Origin: Pusillimonas sp.
Lineage (GTDB): Bacteria > Pseudomonadota > Gammaproteobacteria > Burkholderiales > Burkholderiaceae_B
DNA length: 64,000 nt
NCBI RefSeq assembly: GCF_029263785.1
Contig: NZ_JAJUFE010000008.1
Coordinates: 1-64,000 of the forward strand
Direction of reading: 5' to 3'
Part shown: positions 8,177 to 17,297 of the stretch, one piece after another
Position numbering within the stretch: the stretch's first letter is position 1
Layout of the letters: the number at the start of each line of letters is the position of its first letter
Notes under the pieces: generated by a model
Databases searched by the model: none
What the model saw: the letters and a program-made list of their open reading frames with translations, nothing else
Told to the model about the DNA's origin: nothing
Made by a program: the position numbers and the translations under genes

Positions 8177-10888
8177 TCAGGCGTGATGGGGATTGGCTTT
8201 ATTGGGGTTGATGCCGTACTTCTTGATCGCATCTGCCACCTTGGAGACCGGTATTGCACCCTCGTCCGCCAGCGAGCGCAGCGCGGCCAGAACAACGAAA
8301 TGACGGTCTATCTCGAAGTGTTCGCGCAAGCGATAGCGGAAGTCAGAGCGGCCAAAGCCATCTGTGCCCAGTACCGCCAGACGTCTGCCTTCGGGCAGGA
8401 ACGGACGGATCTGGTCACCGAACAGCTTGACATAGTCGGTGGAGACAACAATTGGACCAGCCGTGTCTTTCAGCATGCGCTTGACATAAGGCTCGGGAGC
8501 CTTGGTGTCGCCCGGATTCAACAAGCGGTAACGTTCGCAATCGAGGCCGTCACGACGCAGCTCGGTAAAGCTGGTGACGCTCCACAGGTCGGAGGAGACG
8601 CCCCAGTCTTTCTCGAGCAGGTCTTGTGCCGCCTGGACTTCGCGCAAAATGGTGCCCGATCCCATCAATTGAACATGCAGCTTGTTCTTGGCCTTGCCGG
8701 TAGAACTCAGCTTGTACATGCCCTTGAGAATGCCTTCTTCGTCACCCTTCGTCAGGCCGGGATGAGCGTAATTTTCGTTCATCACCGTGATGTAGTAGAA
8801 GACGTTTTCCTGATTCTGGATCATGCGCCGCAAGCCATCCTGAATGATCACGGCCAACTCGTGCGCGTATGTGGGATCGTAGGAAATGCAGTTGGGAATG
8901 AGCGCCGACATGATATGGCTATGGCCGTCGCCGTGCTGCAGCCCTTCGCCATTCAGTGTTGTGCGCCCGGCAGTGCCGCCCAGCAAGAAGCCGCGTGCCT
9001 GCATGTCGCCGGCGGCCCAGGCCAGATCGCCAATCCGCTGGAATCCGAACATCGAGTAATAGATGTAAAACGGAATCATGATGCGGTTGTTACTGGAGTA
9101 CGACGTAGCCGCAGCAATCCAGGAGCTGAACGCACCGGCCTCGTTGATGCCCTCTTGCAGCAATTGACCGTCGCGCGACTCTTTGTAGTACATGACCTGG
9201 TCCTTGTCGACCGGTACGTACTTCTGACCTTCGGGTGCGTAAATGCCGATCTGGCGGAACAGGCCCTCCATCCCGAACGTACGGGACTCGTCAGCCAGTA
9301 TCGGAACCACACGCGGGCCCAACTCTTTATCGCGCAGTATCTGGTTGATGATGCGGACGAATGCCTGTGTGGTCGAGATTTCTCGCCCCTCGGGCGTCGG
9401 CTCAAGTACCGCCTTGAATACCTCGAGATCGGGCGCCTTGAACTGTTCGTCGGACTTCGCACGACGCGAAGGCAGGTAACCACCCAGTGCTTTACGACGT
9501 TCATGCAAATACTTCATTTCCAACGAGTCGTCGGCAGGCTTGAAGTAAGGCAGCTCTTCGAGCTTGTCGTCGGGAATGGGAATATTGAAGCGGTCGCGGA
9601 ACTCTCGCACCGCCTCCATGTCCAGTTTTTTCTGCTGGTGGGTGGGGTTCTTGGCCTGGCCGACATGGCCCATGCCGTAACCCTTGATGGTCTTGGCCAG
9701 AATGACCGTGGGCTGACCCTTGTGATTGACTGCCTCGTGGAAGGCAGCATAAACCTTGTGAGGGTCATGGCCGCCGCGGTTCAGGCGCCAGATGGCCTCG
9801 TCGCTCATCTTGCTGACCATTTCCAGCAACTTGGGATGCTTGCCGAAAAAGTGCTTGCGTACGTAGGCGCCGTCGTGTGCTTTGTATGCCTGGTACTCGC
9901 CGTCGACGGATTCCTCCATGATTTTACGAAGGATGCCTTCTTTGTCGCGCGCCAGAAGCGGATCCCAGTAACCCCCCCAGATCAGCTTGATGACGTTCCA
10001 GCCACTGCCACGGAAATCGCCCTCGAGCTCCTGGATGATTTTGCCGTTGCCGCGAACCGGGCCATCAAGGCGTTGCAGGTTGCAATTGACGACGAAAATC
10101 AGGTTGTCGAGCTTTTCGCGGGCGGCAAGACTGATGGCGCCCATTGATTCGGGCTCATCCATCTCGCCGTCGCCACAGAACACCCAGACCTTGCGGTTGC
10201 TGGTGTCGGCAATGCCGCGCGCATGCAGGTATTTAAGGAAACGAGCCTGATAAATGGCCATGATCGGACCCAGACCCATCGACACCGTCGGGAACTGCCA
10301 GAAGTCGGGCATCAGCTTGGGATGCGGGTAAGACGACAAGCCATTGCCGCCAACTTCCTGACGGAAATTGTCGAGCTGCTCTTCGGTAAGGCGCCCTTCA
10401 AGGTAGGCGCGTCCGTACATACCGGGAGAAGTATGACCCTGGAAGTAGACGAGGTCGCCGCCGTGGTCTTCGGTCTCGGCATGCCAGAAGTGATTCTGTC
10501 CGCAACCGATCATGGTTGCCAGGGACGCGAACGAGGCGATGTGGCCGCCCAGATCCCCACCGTCAGGCGGATTGTGCTTATTGGCCTTGACCACCATGGC
10601 CATGGCGTTCCAGCGAATATACGAGCGGATACGCTCTTCGAGCGCCAGGTTACCGGGATGAGGTGCTTCCAGGCCGGGCGGAATCGTATTGACATACGCC
10701 GTGTTGGCCGAAAATGGAATTCGTGCGCCTGACCGGCGAGCCAGGTCAATCAGCCGCTCCAGCAGAAAGTGGGCGCGCTCGGGTCCCTCGTTTTCGAGTA
10801 CGGCCTCGAGCGCCTCGAGCCACTCCTGGACTTCGGGATCATCGTTGGCAACTGTTGCCAACGCACCGGCTTGATCAAGAGAGGACAT
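8177..10888 (-). CDS. aceE: Pyruvate dehydrogenase E1 component (homodimeric type)
   Basis: Thiamine-diphosphate-dependent decarboxylation of pyruvate and reductive acetylation of E2. The 903-residue length fits single-chain E1. The ThDP-binding motif is plain: VFCGDGEMDEPES, followed about 28 residues on by VVNCNLQRLDGPVRGN. The frame is open to 10918, but ATG 10888 (MSSLDQAGAL) is preceded by GGAGA at good spacing. First gene of aceE-aceF-lpdA; its promoter must lie in the 300-bp divergent region shared with the sensor kinase. Confidence 0.97.
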   Translation of the reverse strand: MSSLDQAGALATVANDDPEVQEWLEALEAVLENEGPERAHFLLERLIDLARRSGARIPFSANTAYVNTIPPGLEAPHPGNLALEERIRSYIRWNAMAMVVKANKHNPPDGGDLGGHIASFASLATMIGCGQNHFWHAETEDHGGDLVYFQGHTSPGMYGRAYLEGRLTEEQLDNFRQEVGGNGLSSYPHPKLMPDFWQFPTVSMGLGPIMAIYQARFLKYLHARGIADTSNRKVWVFCGDGEMDEPESMGAISLAAREKLDNLIFVVNCNLQRLDGPVRGNGKIIQELEGDFRGSGWNVIKLIWGGYWDPLLARDKEGILRKIMEESVDGEYQAYKAHDGAYVRKHFFGKHPKLLEMVSKMSDEAIWRLNRGGHDPHKVYAAFHEAVNHKGQPTVILAKTIKGYGMGHVGQAKNPTHQQKKLDMEAVREFRDRFNIPIPDDKLEELPYFKPADDSLEMKYLHERRKALGGYLPSRRAKSDEQFKAPDLEVFKAVLEPTPEGREISTTQAFVRIINQILRDKELGPRVVPILADESRTFGMEGLFRQIGIYAPEGQKYVPVDKDQVMYYKESRDGQLLQEGINEAGAFSSWIAAATSYSSNNRIMIPFYIYYSMFGFQRIGDLAWAAGDMQARGFLLGGTAGRTTLNGEGLQHGDGHSHIMSALIPNCISYDPTYAHELAVIIQDGLRRMIQNQENVFYYITVMNENYAHPGLTKGDEEGILKGMYKLSSTGKAKNKLHVQLMGSGTILREVQAAQDLLEKDWGVSSDLWSVTSFTELRRDGLDCERYRLLNPGDTKAPEPYVKRMLKDTAGPIVVSTDYVKLFGDQIRPFLPEGRRLAVLGTDGFGRSDFRYRLREHFEIDRHFVVLAALRSLADEGAIPVSKVADAIKKYGINPNKANPHHA

Positions 10889-11188
10889 GAATGTCTCCAA
10901 TAAGATATTAAAAATCACGGACCAAACGGGTTGGCGCGTGGTAACACATTTGAGGCCAGCGCCGCTAAGCTGCGGCGGCCACTGTCTCGGAAACTCCTGA
11001 ACACGGCGGCCGGATCAATTCATTCTAGGAAAGAGCCACAATAAGGGCAAGTAAAATTTCACTTTATGGCATTTGATTTTATAATGTGAAATATTGACGG
11101 AAAACTGAACGGTTGGAACTCGACGCAAGCAGCATAAAAAGGCTGCCGATGCCGCAGGATTCTCCTATTTGTTTAAAATAGACACACG
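10889..11188. promoter_or_regulatory. Divergent control region between aceE and the sensor kinase gene
   Basis: 300 bp with no gene. It contains an AT-rich core in a GC-rich setting. A plus-strand TATAAT (11080..11085) has TTTCAC 17 bases upstream (11057..11062). An inverted repeat ATTTCAC (11056..11062) / GTGAAAT (11086..11092) brackets that promoter, with arms about 30 bp apart, three helical turns. It could be an operator for the kinase gene, aceE or both. The kinase ATG lacks a clear ribosome site, while TTTAAAATAG sits 8 bases upstream of it. Confidence 0.45.
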
Positions 11189-12946
11189 ATGGCCAGCCCT
11201 TCTCGAAAGTCTCTCATTCCGACTACGTTCTACGACCAGGCAAAAGGCGCGCGCCGCGGTCTGTACTGGTTGACGCCCGTCATCGTGCTTGTACTGTATT
11301 TGCTGGTCATGGGCGCCTTCATTTGGCTGCAACGCCTGCAAAGCGACAGCGTCATGTTCATCACCATCGATCAAGAAACGCGCCAGCAGCGTCTGATGAT
11401 GGTGGTGGTTGCGCTTTCCTGCCTCATAATCCTCAGCTTACTCGCACTTTGGCGATACACGCGATTCCGTTCCCGCGCCGAGGCAGCCCTTATCGCGGAA
11501 ACCGGATTCCGGCGTGCCATGGAAAACTCCATGTCTACTGGAATGCGGGTTTTCGACATGCAAGGACGCATTGCATATGTGAATCCGGCGTTCTGCCGCA
11601 TGATAGGCTGGAACGAAGCCGACCTGATCGGTCGAACCACCCCATTCCCTTACTGGATACCCGGTCGCCACGCCTACCACCAGGAAACGCTCGACCTGCT
11701 GCTGTCCGGTCGCACACCCAGCAGCGGGCTGGAAGTCGAAGCGCAGCGGCGCGATGGATCCCGATTTACCGCCCGCATGTATGTGTCGCCTCTGCGCGAC
11801 CCCAACGGCGAGCAGATCGGCTGGATGACCTCCATGACCGACATCACCGAGCCCAAGCGTATCCGCGAAGCCCTTACCGCCGCCCACGAACGTTTCATGA
11901 CAGTGCTTGAAGGTCTGGACGACGCCATCTCGGTGGTGGCCGACACGCCCGAGGGACTCGAATTGCTGTTTGCCAACCGCACCTACCGGCGGTTCTTCGG
12001 CGCTCAATCCAATGGTCACGCCGAACTTCTGGGCGGTCGGCTTGGCCGCTTTACAGATGAAACCGTCGAAACGTTTTCGAATTCGGCTCAGCGCTGGTTC
12101 GAAGTGCATCACCGGATGCTCGCCTGGACCGACGGTCGCCGAGTTCGCCTTCAGGTTGCCCGCGACATTACAGAACGCCGTACACATGAAGAAGCCTCGC
12201 GCGTGCAGCAAGAAAAGATCCAGCTCACCAGCCGCCTCACCACCATGGGCGAGATGGCATCGTCGCTGGCGCATGAGCTCAATCAGCCACTGACTGCCAT
12301 CAGCAACTACAGCATGGGCGCCGTGGCGATGCTAAAGGCCGGCAACCCCAAGCCCGAACAGTTGCTCGAGGCGCTTGAAAAAGCAGCGGCCCAGGCCGAG
12401 CGGGCAGGCAAGATCATCAGCCGGATCCGTGAGTTCGTCAAACGCAGCGAGCCGCGTCGCCAAAAGGTGCCCATTTCGCGCATATTGGACAACGCAATCG
12501 CATTTGCCGAAATTGACGCGCGCAAACGCCAGGTCGAGATCATCCGCGAACTGCCTCCCGACGACCCAACCGTCCTGGCAGACCCCATTCTGATTGAACA
12601 GGTATTGCTCAACCTTCTTAAGAACGGGGTTGAAGCGATGGAGCACAGCGATTACCGCAGCTTGCATGTTCGTGTTACCGAACAAGCACCGCTTGTCGAA
12701 ATCGCCGTCATCGACCGCGGACACGGTCTGCGCGATCCGGAGCGCCTGTTCGAGCCTTTCTATAGCACCAAGTCCGAAGGTCTGGGCATGGGGCTAAACA
12801 TCTGCCGGACCATCATCGAATCGCATCACGGTCGTTTATGGGCCTCAGCCAATCCGGAAGGTGGTACGATTTTTCGATTCACCCTGCCCTTCGCGGCACC
12901 GGAAGTCCCCAATCAATCAGAGAATCCCCAGGAGTTGCACGCATGA
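11189..12946 (+). CDS. PAS-domain sensor histidine kinase (FixL/DctB-like output)
   Basis: 585 residues. Two membrane segments (about 27-47 and 68-89) enclose only some 20 residues, so sensing is probably cytoplasmic or within the membrane. Two PAS-like regions follow (about 105-225, ending TSMTDITEPKR; and about 230-330, ending QVARDITERR). The HisKA domain has the phospho-acceptor His362 in SLAHELNQPLTA, then an N box LLNLLKNGVEAM and G boxes DRGHGL and GLGMGLNIC. The signal is unknown. Its stop overlaps the response-regulator start as ATGA. No strong ribosome site is seen at the start, leaving a leaderless transcript possible. Confidence 0.9.
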   Translation: MASPSRKSLIPTTFYDQAKGARRGLYWLTPVIVLVLYLLVMGAFIWLQRLQSDSVMFITIDQETRQQRLMMVVVALSCLIILSLLALWRYTRFRSRAEAALIAETGFRRAMENSMSTGMRVFDMQGRIAYVNPAFCRMIGWNEADLIGRTTPFPYWIPGRHAYHQETLDLLLSGRTPSSGLEVEAQRRDGSRFTARMYVSPLRDPNGEQIGWMTSMTDITEPKRIREALTAAHERFMTVLEGLDDAISVVADTPEGLELLFANRTYRRFFGAQSNGHAELLGGRLGRFTDETVETFSNSAQRWFEVHHRMLAWTDGRRVRLQVARDITERRTHEEASRVQQEKIQLTSRLTTMGEMASSLAHELNQPLTAISNYSMGAVAMLKAGNPKPEQLLEALEKAAAQAERAGKIISRIREFVKRSEPRRQKVPISRILDNAIAFAEIDARKRQVEIIRELPPDDPTVLADPILIEQVLLNLLKNGVEAMEHSDYRSLHVRVTEQAPLVEIAVIDRGHGLRDPERLFEPFYSTKSEGLGMGLNICRTIIESHHGRLWASANPEGGTIFRFTLPFAAPEVPNQSENPQELHA

Positions 12947-13569
12947 CTACTACCGAAGAACCGAACACTGTTTTTATCGTTGACGACGATGAAGCGGTGC
13001 GCGATTCCTTGCGCTGGCTGCTCGAAGCCAACGGCTACCGCGTCAAGAGCTTCGGCAGTGCAGAAGACTTTCTCGAAGCCTACGACCCCGACCAGATTGG
13101 CATCCTGATCGTCGATGTGCGCATGCCCGGCATGAGCGGACTCGAGCTGCAAGAAGAGCTCATTGCCCGCAATGCACCACTGCCCATCGTGTTCATTACG
13201 GGACACGGCGATGTTCCCATGGCTGTCTCTACCATCAAGAAGGGCGCTATCGATTTTCTTGAGAAACCTTTCAACGAGACCGATCTGCGTGCCATCGTCG
13301 CACGCATGCTGCAAGAGGCCAACGAACGTGCGTCGCAAGCTCAGGCCAAACGGAACCAACAGGCAGTGCTGGGACGCCTGACCTCCCGCGAGCAGCAGGT
13401 GCTTGAACGCATTGTGGCCGGACGCCTCAACAAGCAAATCGCCGGCGACCTCAACATCAGCATAAAAACGGTAGAAGCGCACCGCGCCAACATCATGGAA
13501 AAACTCGAAGTCACTACCGTGGCCGACCTCATGAAGATCGCGCTGACGCACACCGAAGGACAAGCATGA
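12943..13569 (+). CDS. FixJ/NarL-type response regulator
   Basis: 208 residues: receiver domain (about 8-125) with acidic pocket FIVDDDEA, phospho-acceptor Asp58 in [16 protein letters not shown] and EKPF, then a LuxR-type helix-turn-helix (about 145-205, [20 protein letters not shown]). It should be phosphorylated by the kinase encoded just upstream. The frame extends upstream to 12838, but ATG 12943 is preceded by AGGAG and overlaps the kinase stop by 4 bp. Its own stop overlaps the folD start in the same way. Targets are unknown; the divergent PDH promoter and its own operon are candidates. Confidence 0.93.
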   Translation: MTTTEEPNTVFIVDDDEAVRDSLRWLLEANGYRVKSFGSAEDFLEAYDPDQIGILIVDVRMPGMSGLELQEELIARNAPLPIVFITGHGDVPMAVSTIKKGAIDFLEKPFNETDLRAIVARMLQEANERASQAQAKRNQQAVLGRLTSREQQVLERIVAGRLNKQIAGDLNISIKTVEAHRANIMEKLEVTTVADLMKIALTHTEGQA

Positions 13570-14435
13570 CCGCACGCATTATCGACGGCAAGGCGCTGTC
13601 TGATTCCATCAAGGCCGATGTCGCAAAACGCGCTCAGTCCCTTCGCGAACGTGGCATCGTACCTGGCCTTGCTGTCGTATTGGTCGGCGAAGATCCTGCA
13701 TCGCAGGTATATGTTCGAAACAAGGCCGCCGCATGTGAAAAGGCGGGTCTTCACTCTCAGGTCATCCGGCTCGATGCCGGAATTACCCAGAAGCAATTGC
13801 TCGATGTGGTGCAGCAGCTCAATGAAGACGCTGCCGTGCACGGTATTCTGGTCCAGCTTCCGCTGCCGAAGCATCTGGACGCCGCCCAGGTCATCGAAGC
13901 AATCGCGGCCGAAAAAGACGTCGACGGATTCCATATCAGCAACGCCGGCCTGCTGATGACAGGCAGACCCCTGTTCCAGCCGTGTACTCCCTACGGCATC
14001 ATGAAGATGCTGGAGTCCGAGAGTATCGACCTGTGGGGGGCAGAGGCCGTTGTGGTTGGTGCGAGCAATATCGTGGGCAAGCCCATGGCCTTGCTCATGC
14101 TTGCCAAGGGTGCAACGGTCACCCTGTGCAACTCCAAGACCCGCGACCTCGCTGCACACACGCGCAGGGCCGACGTACTGGTGGTGGCCACCGGCCGCCC
14201 CGACATGATTACCGGTGACATGATCAAGCCGGGAGCAGTTGTGATTGATGTTGGCATCAACCGCAAGGCTGATGGCAAGCTGACCGGCGATGTCGAATTC
14301 GACTCGGCTCGTAAAGTGGCGGGTGCCATCACGCCCGTACCCGGAGGCGTCGGCCCCATGACCATCGCCATGCTGCTGGTCAACACCGTAGAAGCGGCCG
14401 AGCGTGCCGCACAGGCGCATGACGCCGTTTCTTGA
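13566..14435 (+). CDS. folD: Methylenetetrahydrofolate dehydrogenase / cyclohydrolase
   Basis: Interconverts 5,10-methylene-, methenyl- and 10-formyl-tetrahydrofolate in the cytosol with NADP. 289 residues, standard length. Family signatures visible: [14 protein letters not shown] with the catalytic Lys, [34 protein letters not shown], and [10 protein letters not shown] near the C-terminus. The start overlaps the response regulator stop (ATGA), so its translation is probably coupled to the two-component system; prlC follows after 6 bp. Confidence 0.97.
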   Translation: MTARIIDGKALSDSIKADVAKRAQSLRERGIVPGLAVVLVGEDPASQVYVRNKAAACEKAGLHSQVIRLDAGITQKQLLDVVQQLNEDAAVHGILVQLPLPKHLDAAQVIEAIAAEKDVDGFHISNAGLLMTGRPLFQPCTPYGIMKMLESESIDLWGAEAVVVGASNIVGKPMALLMLAKGATVTLCNSKTRDLAAHTRRADVLVVATGRPDMITGDMIKPGAVVIDVGINRKADGKLTGDVEFDSARKVAGAITPVPGGVGPMTIAMLLVNTVEAAERAAQAHDAVS

Positions 14436-14441
14436 AGCACA

Positions 14442-16505
14442 ATGACTCAAAACCCATTATTAGTACCCATCGATTCCCTTATTGACTACGCCGCGATCGA
14501 GCCATCGCACATCGAGCCGGCGATCAATACCCTTATTGAACAGGCGCGTGCGGCCGTCGAGCAGGCTGCCGACCCCGCACTGCCTGCCACCTGGGAGGCC
14601 ATCATCGATCCCCTCGACGACGGCACAGAACCCCTGTGGCGAGCCTGGTCTGTTGCAGGTCACCTCAATGCGGTCGCAGACACTCCACCCCTGCGCGAAG
14701 CCTACAACAAATGCTTGCCCAAGGTAACCGAGTTCTCTACCTGGGTCGGGCTGCACAAGGGCCTGTACGCCCAGTACAAACGGCTGCACGGCGCACCCGG
14801 GTTCGCCCAGCTGCCACCAGTGCGCCAACGCATCATCGAACTTGCCCTGCGCGACTTCCGTCTTGGCGGTGTCGAGCTCGAAGGTCAGGCTCGCGAAGAA
14901 TATGCCGAAATATCCGAGCAGCAGGCTCAGGCTTCACAACGCTTCTCGGAAAACGTTCTGGACTCGATGGACAAATGGACGCTCCACGTCGAAGATGAAG
15001 CCCGACTCGAAGGCCTGCCCGACGACGTGCGTGCTGCAGCGGCCCAACGAGCCAAAGACGCCGGTCTCGAAGGATGGGTACTCAATCTGAAGATGCCGTG
15101 TTATCTGCCGGTAATGCAGTATGCGCGCGATCGATCGCTTCGCGAAACCATGTACCGCGCCTATGGCACGTTGGCGTCAGAACACGGAGACCCGTCGCTC
15201 GACAACTCTCCGCTCATCGAGCAGTTGCTGGCACTGCGCGCACGAAAGGCCAAGCTGCTGGGCTACGCTGATTTTGCCGAGCTTCGCCTGCAGACACGCA
15301 TGGCCAAAAGCGCCGGCGAAGTGCTTGAATTTCTGCGCCGGCTGGCCGCCAAGGCCAAGCCGTATGCAGAACGCGACCTTGAACAGTTGCGCGAGTTCGC
15401 ACGAAACGAGTATGGCCTCGACGAGCTGCAACCTTGGGACATGCCTTTTTACTCGGAACGGCTGCGAGAATCGCGCTACGACTACTCAGAAGACGAGATC
15501 AAGCAGTATTTCACCGAGCCGCGCGTACTAAGCGGCCTGTTCCGGGTTGCCGAAAAACTGTTCGACGTACAGTTTCGCCCGGCCGGAGTATCCGCCTGGC
15601 ATAAAGATGTGAAATGCTTTGAGGTTCTGGCAGACAATACCTCAATCGGGCATCTTCTTGTCGATCTTTACGCACGTCAGGGCAAGCAGGGCGGCGCCTG
15701 GGTAGATAGCGAGCGTAATCGGCGTCGCATAGGCATGCATCTGCAAAAGCCCATCGTCTATCTGACCTGCAACTTCACTGCGCCACAGAACGGCAAACCC
15801 GCACTGCTCACCCATGACGATGTAATCACACTGTTTCACGAAAGTGGGCATGCGCTACACGCCTTGCTGTCTCGCGTCGATGATCCGGGCGCTTCGGCCT
15901 TTTCCAGCGTTGAATGGGATGCCATCGAACTACCCTCGCAGTTCATGGAGAACTTTTGCTGGGAATGGTCTGTGGTGCAGTCCATGTCGGCCCATGTCGA
16001 CACCGGCGAGCCACTACCTCGCAAGCTGTACGACAAGCTGGTGGCTGCACGCAACTTCCAGAGCGGCATGCAGATGGTGCGACAGATCGAATTTTCCTTG
16101 TTCGACATGGCCATTCATAACCAGGCTGGCGGTCTGTCCATCGCGCAGGTGCTGCACACACTGAACGAAGTTCGCAAAGAAGTTGCTGTGGTGTTTCCTC
16201 CCAGCTGGCATCGCTTTCCCCATAATTTCTCCCACCTGTTCGCAGGCGGATATGGAGCCGGCTACTACAGCTACAAATGGGCGGAAGTTCTTTCGGCGGA
16301 TGCGTATAGCGCATTCGAGGAAGCGGCGGCTCAAAACCCCGATGGCGACACGCTGGATGCCGCCACCGGAAGGCGCTTCCGGGACGAGATTCTGGCCGTG
16401 GGCGGATCACGACCTGCAGCTGACTCATTCCGGGCGTTTCGAGGTCGTGACGCATCGTTGGACGCACTGCTGCGACATAGCGGCATGGTGGCCGAACCGG
16501 CCTGA
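14442..16505 (+). CDS. prlC: Oligopeptidase A (M3 metallopeptidase)
   Basis: Zinc-dependent cytosolic endopeptidase that degrades oligopeptides and cleaved signal peptides. 687 residues, the usual length. The HExxH zinc site is FHESGHAL (about 465-472), followed some 25 residues on by the expected Glu region SSVEWDAIELPSQF, and a conserved C-terminal FPHNFSHLFAGGYGAGYYSY segment split by the substrate-binding Tyr/Gly loop. Starts 6 bp after folD, so likely cotranscribed. Confidence 0.95.
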   Translation: MTQNPLLVPIDSLIDYAAIEPSHIEPAINTLIEQARAAVEQAADPALPATWEAIIDPLDDGTEPLWRAWSVAGHLNAVADTPPLREAYNKCLPKVTEFSTWVGLHKGLYAQYKRLHGAPGFAQLPPVRQRIIELALRDFRLGGVELEGQAREEYAEISEQQAQASQRFSENVLDSMDKWTLHVEDEARLEGLPDDVRAAAAQRAKDAGLEGWVLNLKMPCYLPVMQYARDRSLRETMYRAYGTLASEHGDPSLDNSPLIEQLLALRARKAKLLGYADFAELRLQTRMAKSAGEVLEFLRRLAAKAKPYAERDLEQLREFARNEYGLDELQPWDMPFYSERLRESRYDYSEDEIKQYFTEPRVLSGLFRVAEKLFDVQFRPAGVSAWHKDVKCFEVLADNTSIGHLLVDLYARQGKQGGAWVDSERNRRRIGMHLQKPIVYLTCNFTAPQNGKPALLTHDDVITLFHESGHALHALLSRVDDPGASAFSSVEWDAIELPSQFMENFCWEWSVVQSMSAHVDTGEPLPRKLYDKLVAARNFQSGMQMVRQIEFSLFDMAIHNQAGGLSIAQVLHTLNEVRKEVAVVFPPSWHRFPHNFSHLFAGGYGAGYYSYKWAEVLSADAYSAFEEAAAQNPDGDTLDAATGRRFRDEILAVGGSRPAADSFRAFRGRDASLDALLRHSGMVAEPA

Positions 16506-16610
16506 CCGCTTCCGGCGTCAATACCCGCGCTCAGGCTCGAAGGCTCCGTCTGGGGAACCTATCGAGCCTATAATCCGTCCAAGCAGGCATACCAGAAAAA
16601 GGTTTTTCGA

Positions 16611-17297
16611 ATGTCCGGTTTTTCCATCCCAGCAGCGCTGGCCCTGGGCACTGTAATCGCTGCCCTGGCTCAGCCAGTGCTGGCCTCCCCTGCCGCCGCT
16701 ACGCCAGATGCCATCCCTGCGCCGGGTGCCGCTGCGGTACAGGTCGCCACAGACACCCCGAGCACTGCAGGCAAGGCCACCACAACTTCCATTCACCGCA
16801 TCCGCGGTTTCCTTCCAGATCTTCGCTTTTCCCTGATTGGCCCCAACGGCAAGACCGTCACTCACGAAACACTCAGGAACAAAGTCGTTCTTCTTTTCTT
16901 CGGCTACGCAAGCTGTCCTGACATTTGCCCGACCACGATGGCCCAACTTTCCATGGTGGTGGAAAGCCTTGGAGACCGGGCCGACGAGGTACAGATTGTC
17001 TTTATCAGCGTCGACCCTCATCGCGACACCCCGGAAATCCTTAACGCTTACGTCAGCGCCTTCAATGATCACGCTATCGGCCTGACCGGAAGCGAAAAGC
17101 AGATAGCCGACGTTGCTCGCCGATACCGTGTGGCCTATCAGATTGAAGCTCCCGCCACCGACGACCCAGATAACTACGAAGTCACCCACGCACGGGGAGT
17201 TTACATATTCGATCAAAAAGGCCGCGCCCGCTTCCTGGCTTCGGATTCCGAATCGATGGAATCCCTTGCCCAGAGCGTACGCGAACTGCTGGGTTAA
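16611..17297 (+). CDS. SCO1/SenC family copper chaperone-like protein
   Basis: 228 residues with an N-terminal signal/anchor (hydrophobic to about residue 26, ASP), an Ala/Pro-rich linker and a thioredoxin-like fold. Copper-binding residues are present: SCPDICP (Cys102, Cys106) and a distal His in YEVTHARGV. SCO proteins deliver copper to the CuA site of cytochrome oxidase or act as thiol reductants in the periplasm. No oxidase genes are adjacent. Convergent with the next gene: the two stop codons share one TTAA. Confidence 0.9.
   Translation: MSGFSIPAALALGTVIAALAQPVLASPAAATPDAIPAPGAAAVQVATDTPSTAGKATTTSIHRIRGFLPDLRFSLIGPNGKTVTHETLRNKVVLLFFGYASCPDICPTTMAQLSMVVESLGDRADEVQIVFISVDPHRDTPEILNAYVSAFNDHAIGLTGSEKQIADVARRYRVAYQIEAPATDDPDNYEVTHARGVYIFDQKGRARFLASDSESMESLAQSVRELLG

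Noticed and set aside
8153-10147. Long open frame (664 codons) on the plus strand opposite aceE
   Set aside because: It is the antisense shadow of a clearly conserved aceE in GC-rich DNA; its translation shows no domain and no ribosome site.
11438-12274. Minus-strand open frame of 278 codons opposite the sensor kinase
   Set aside because: Kinase motifs on the plus strand are complete, and the antisense translation has no recognisable features.
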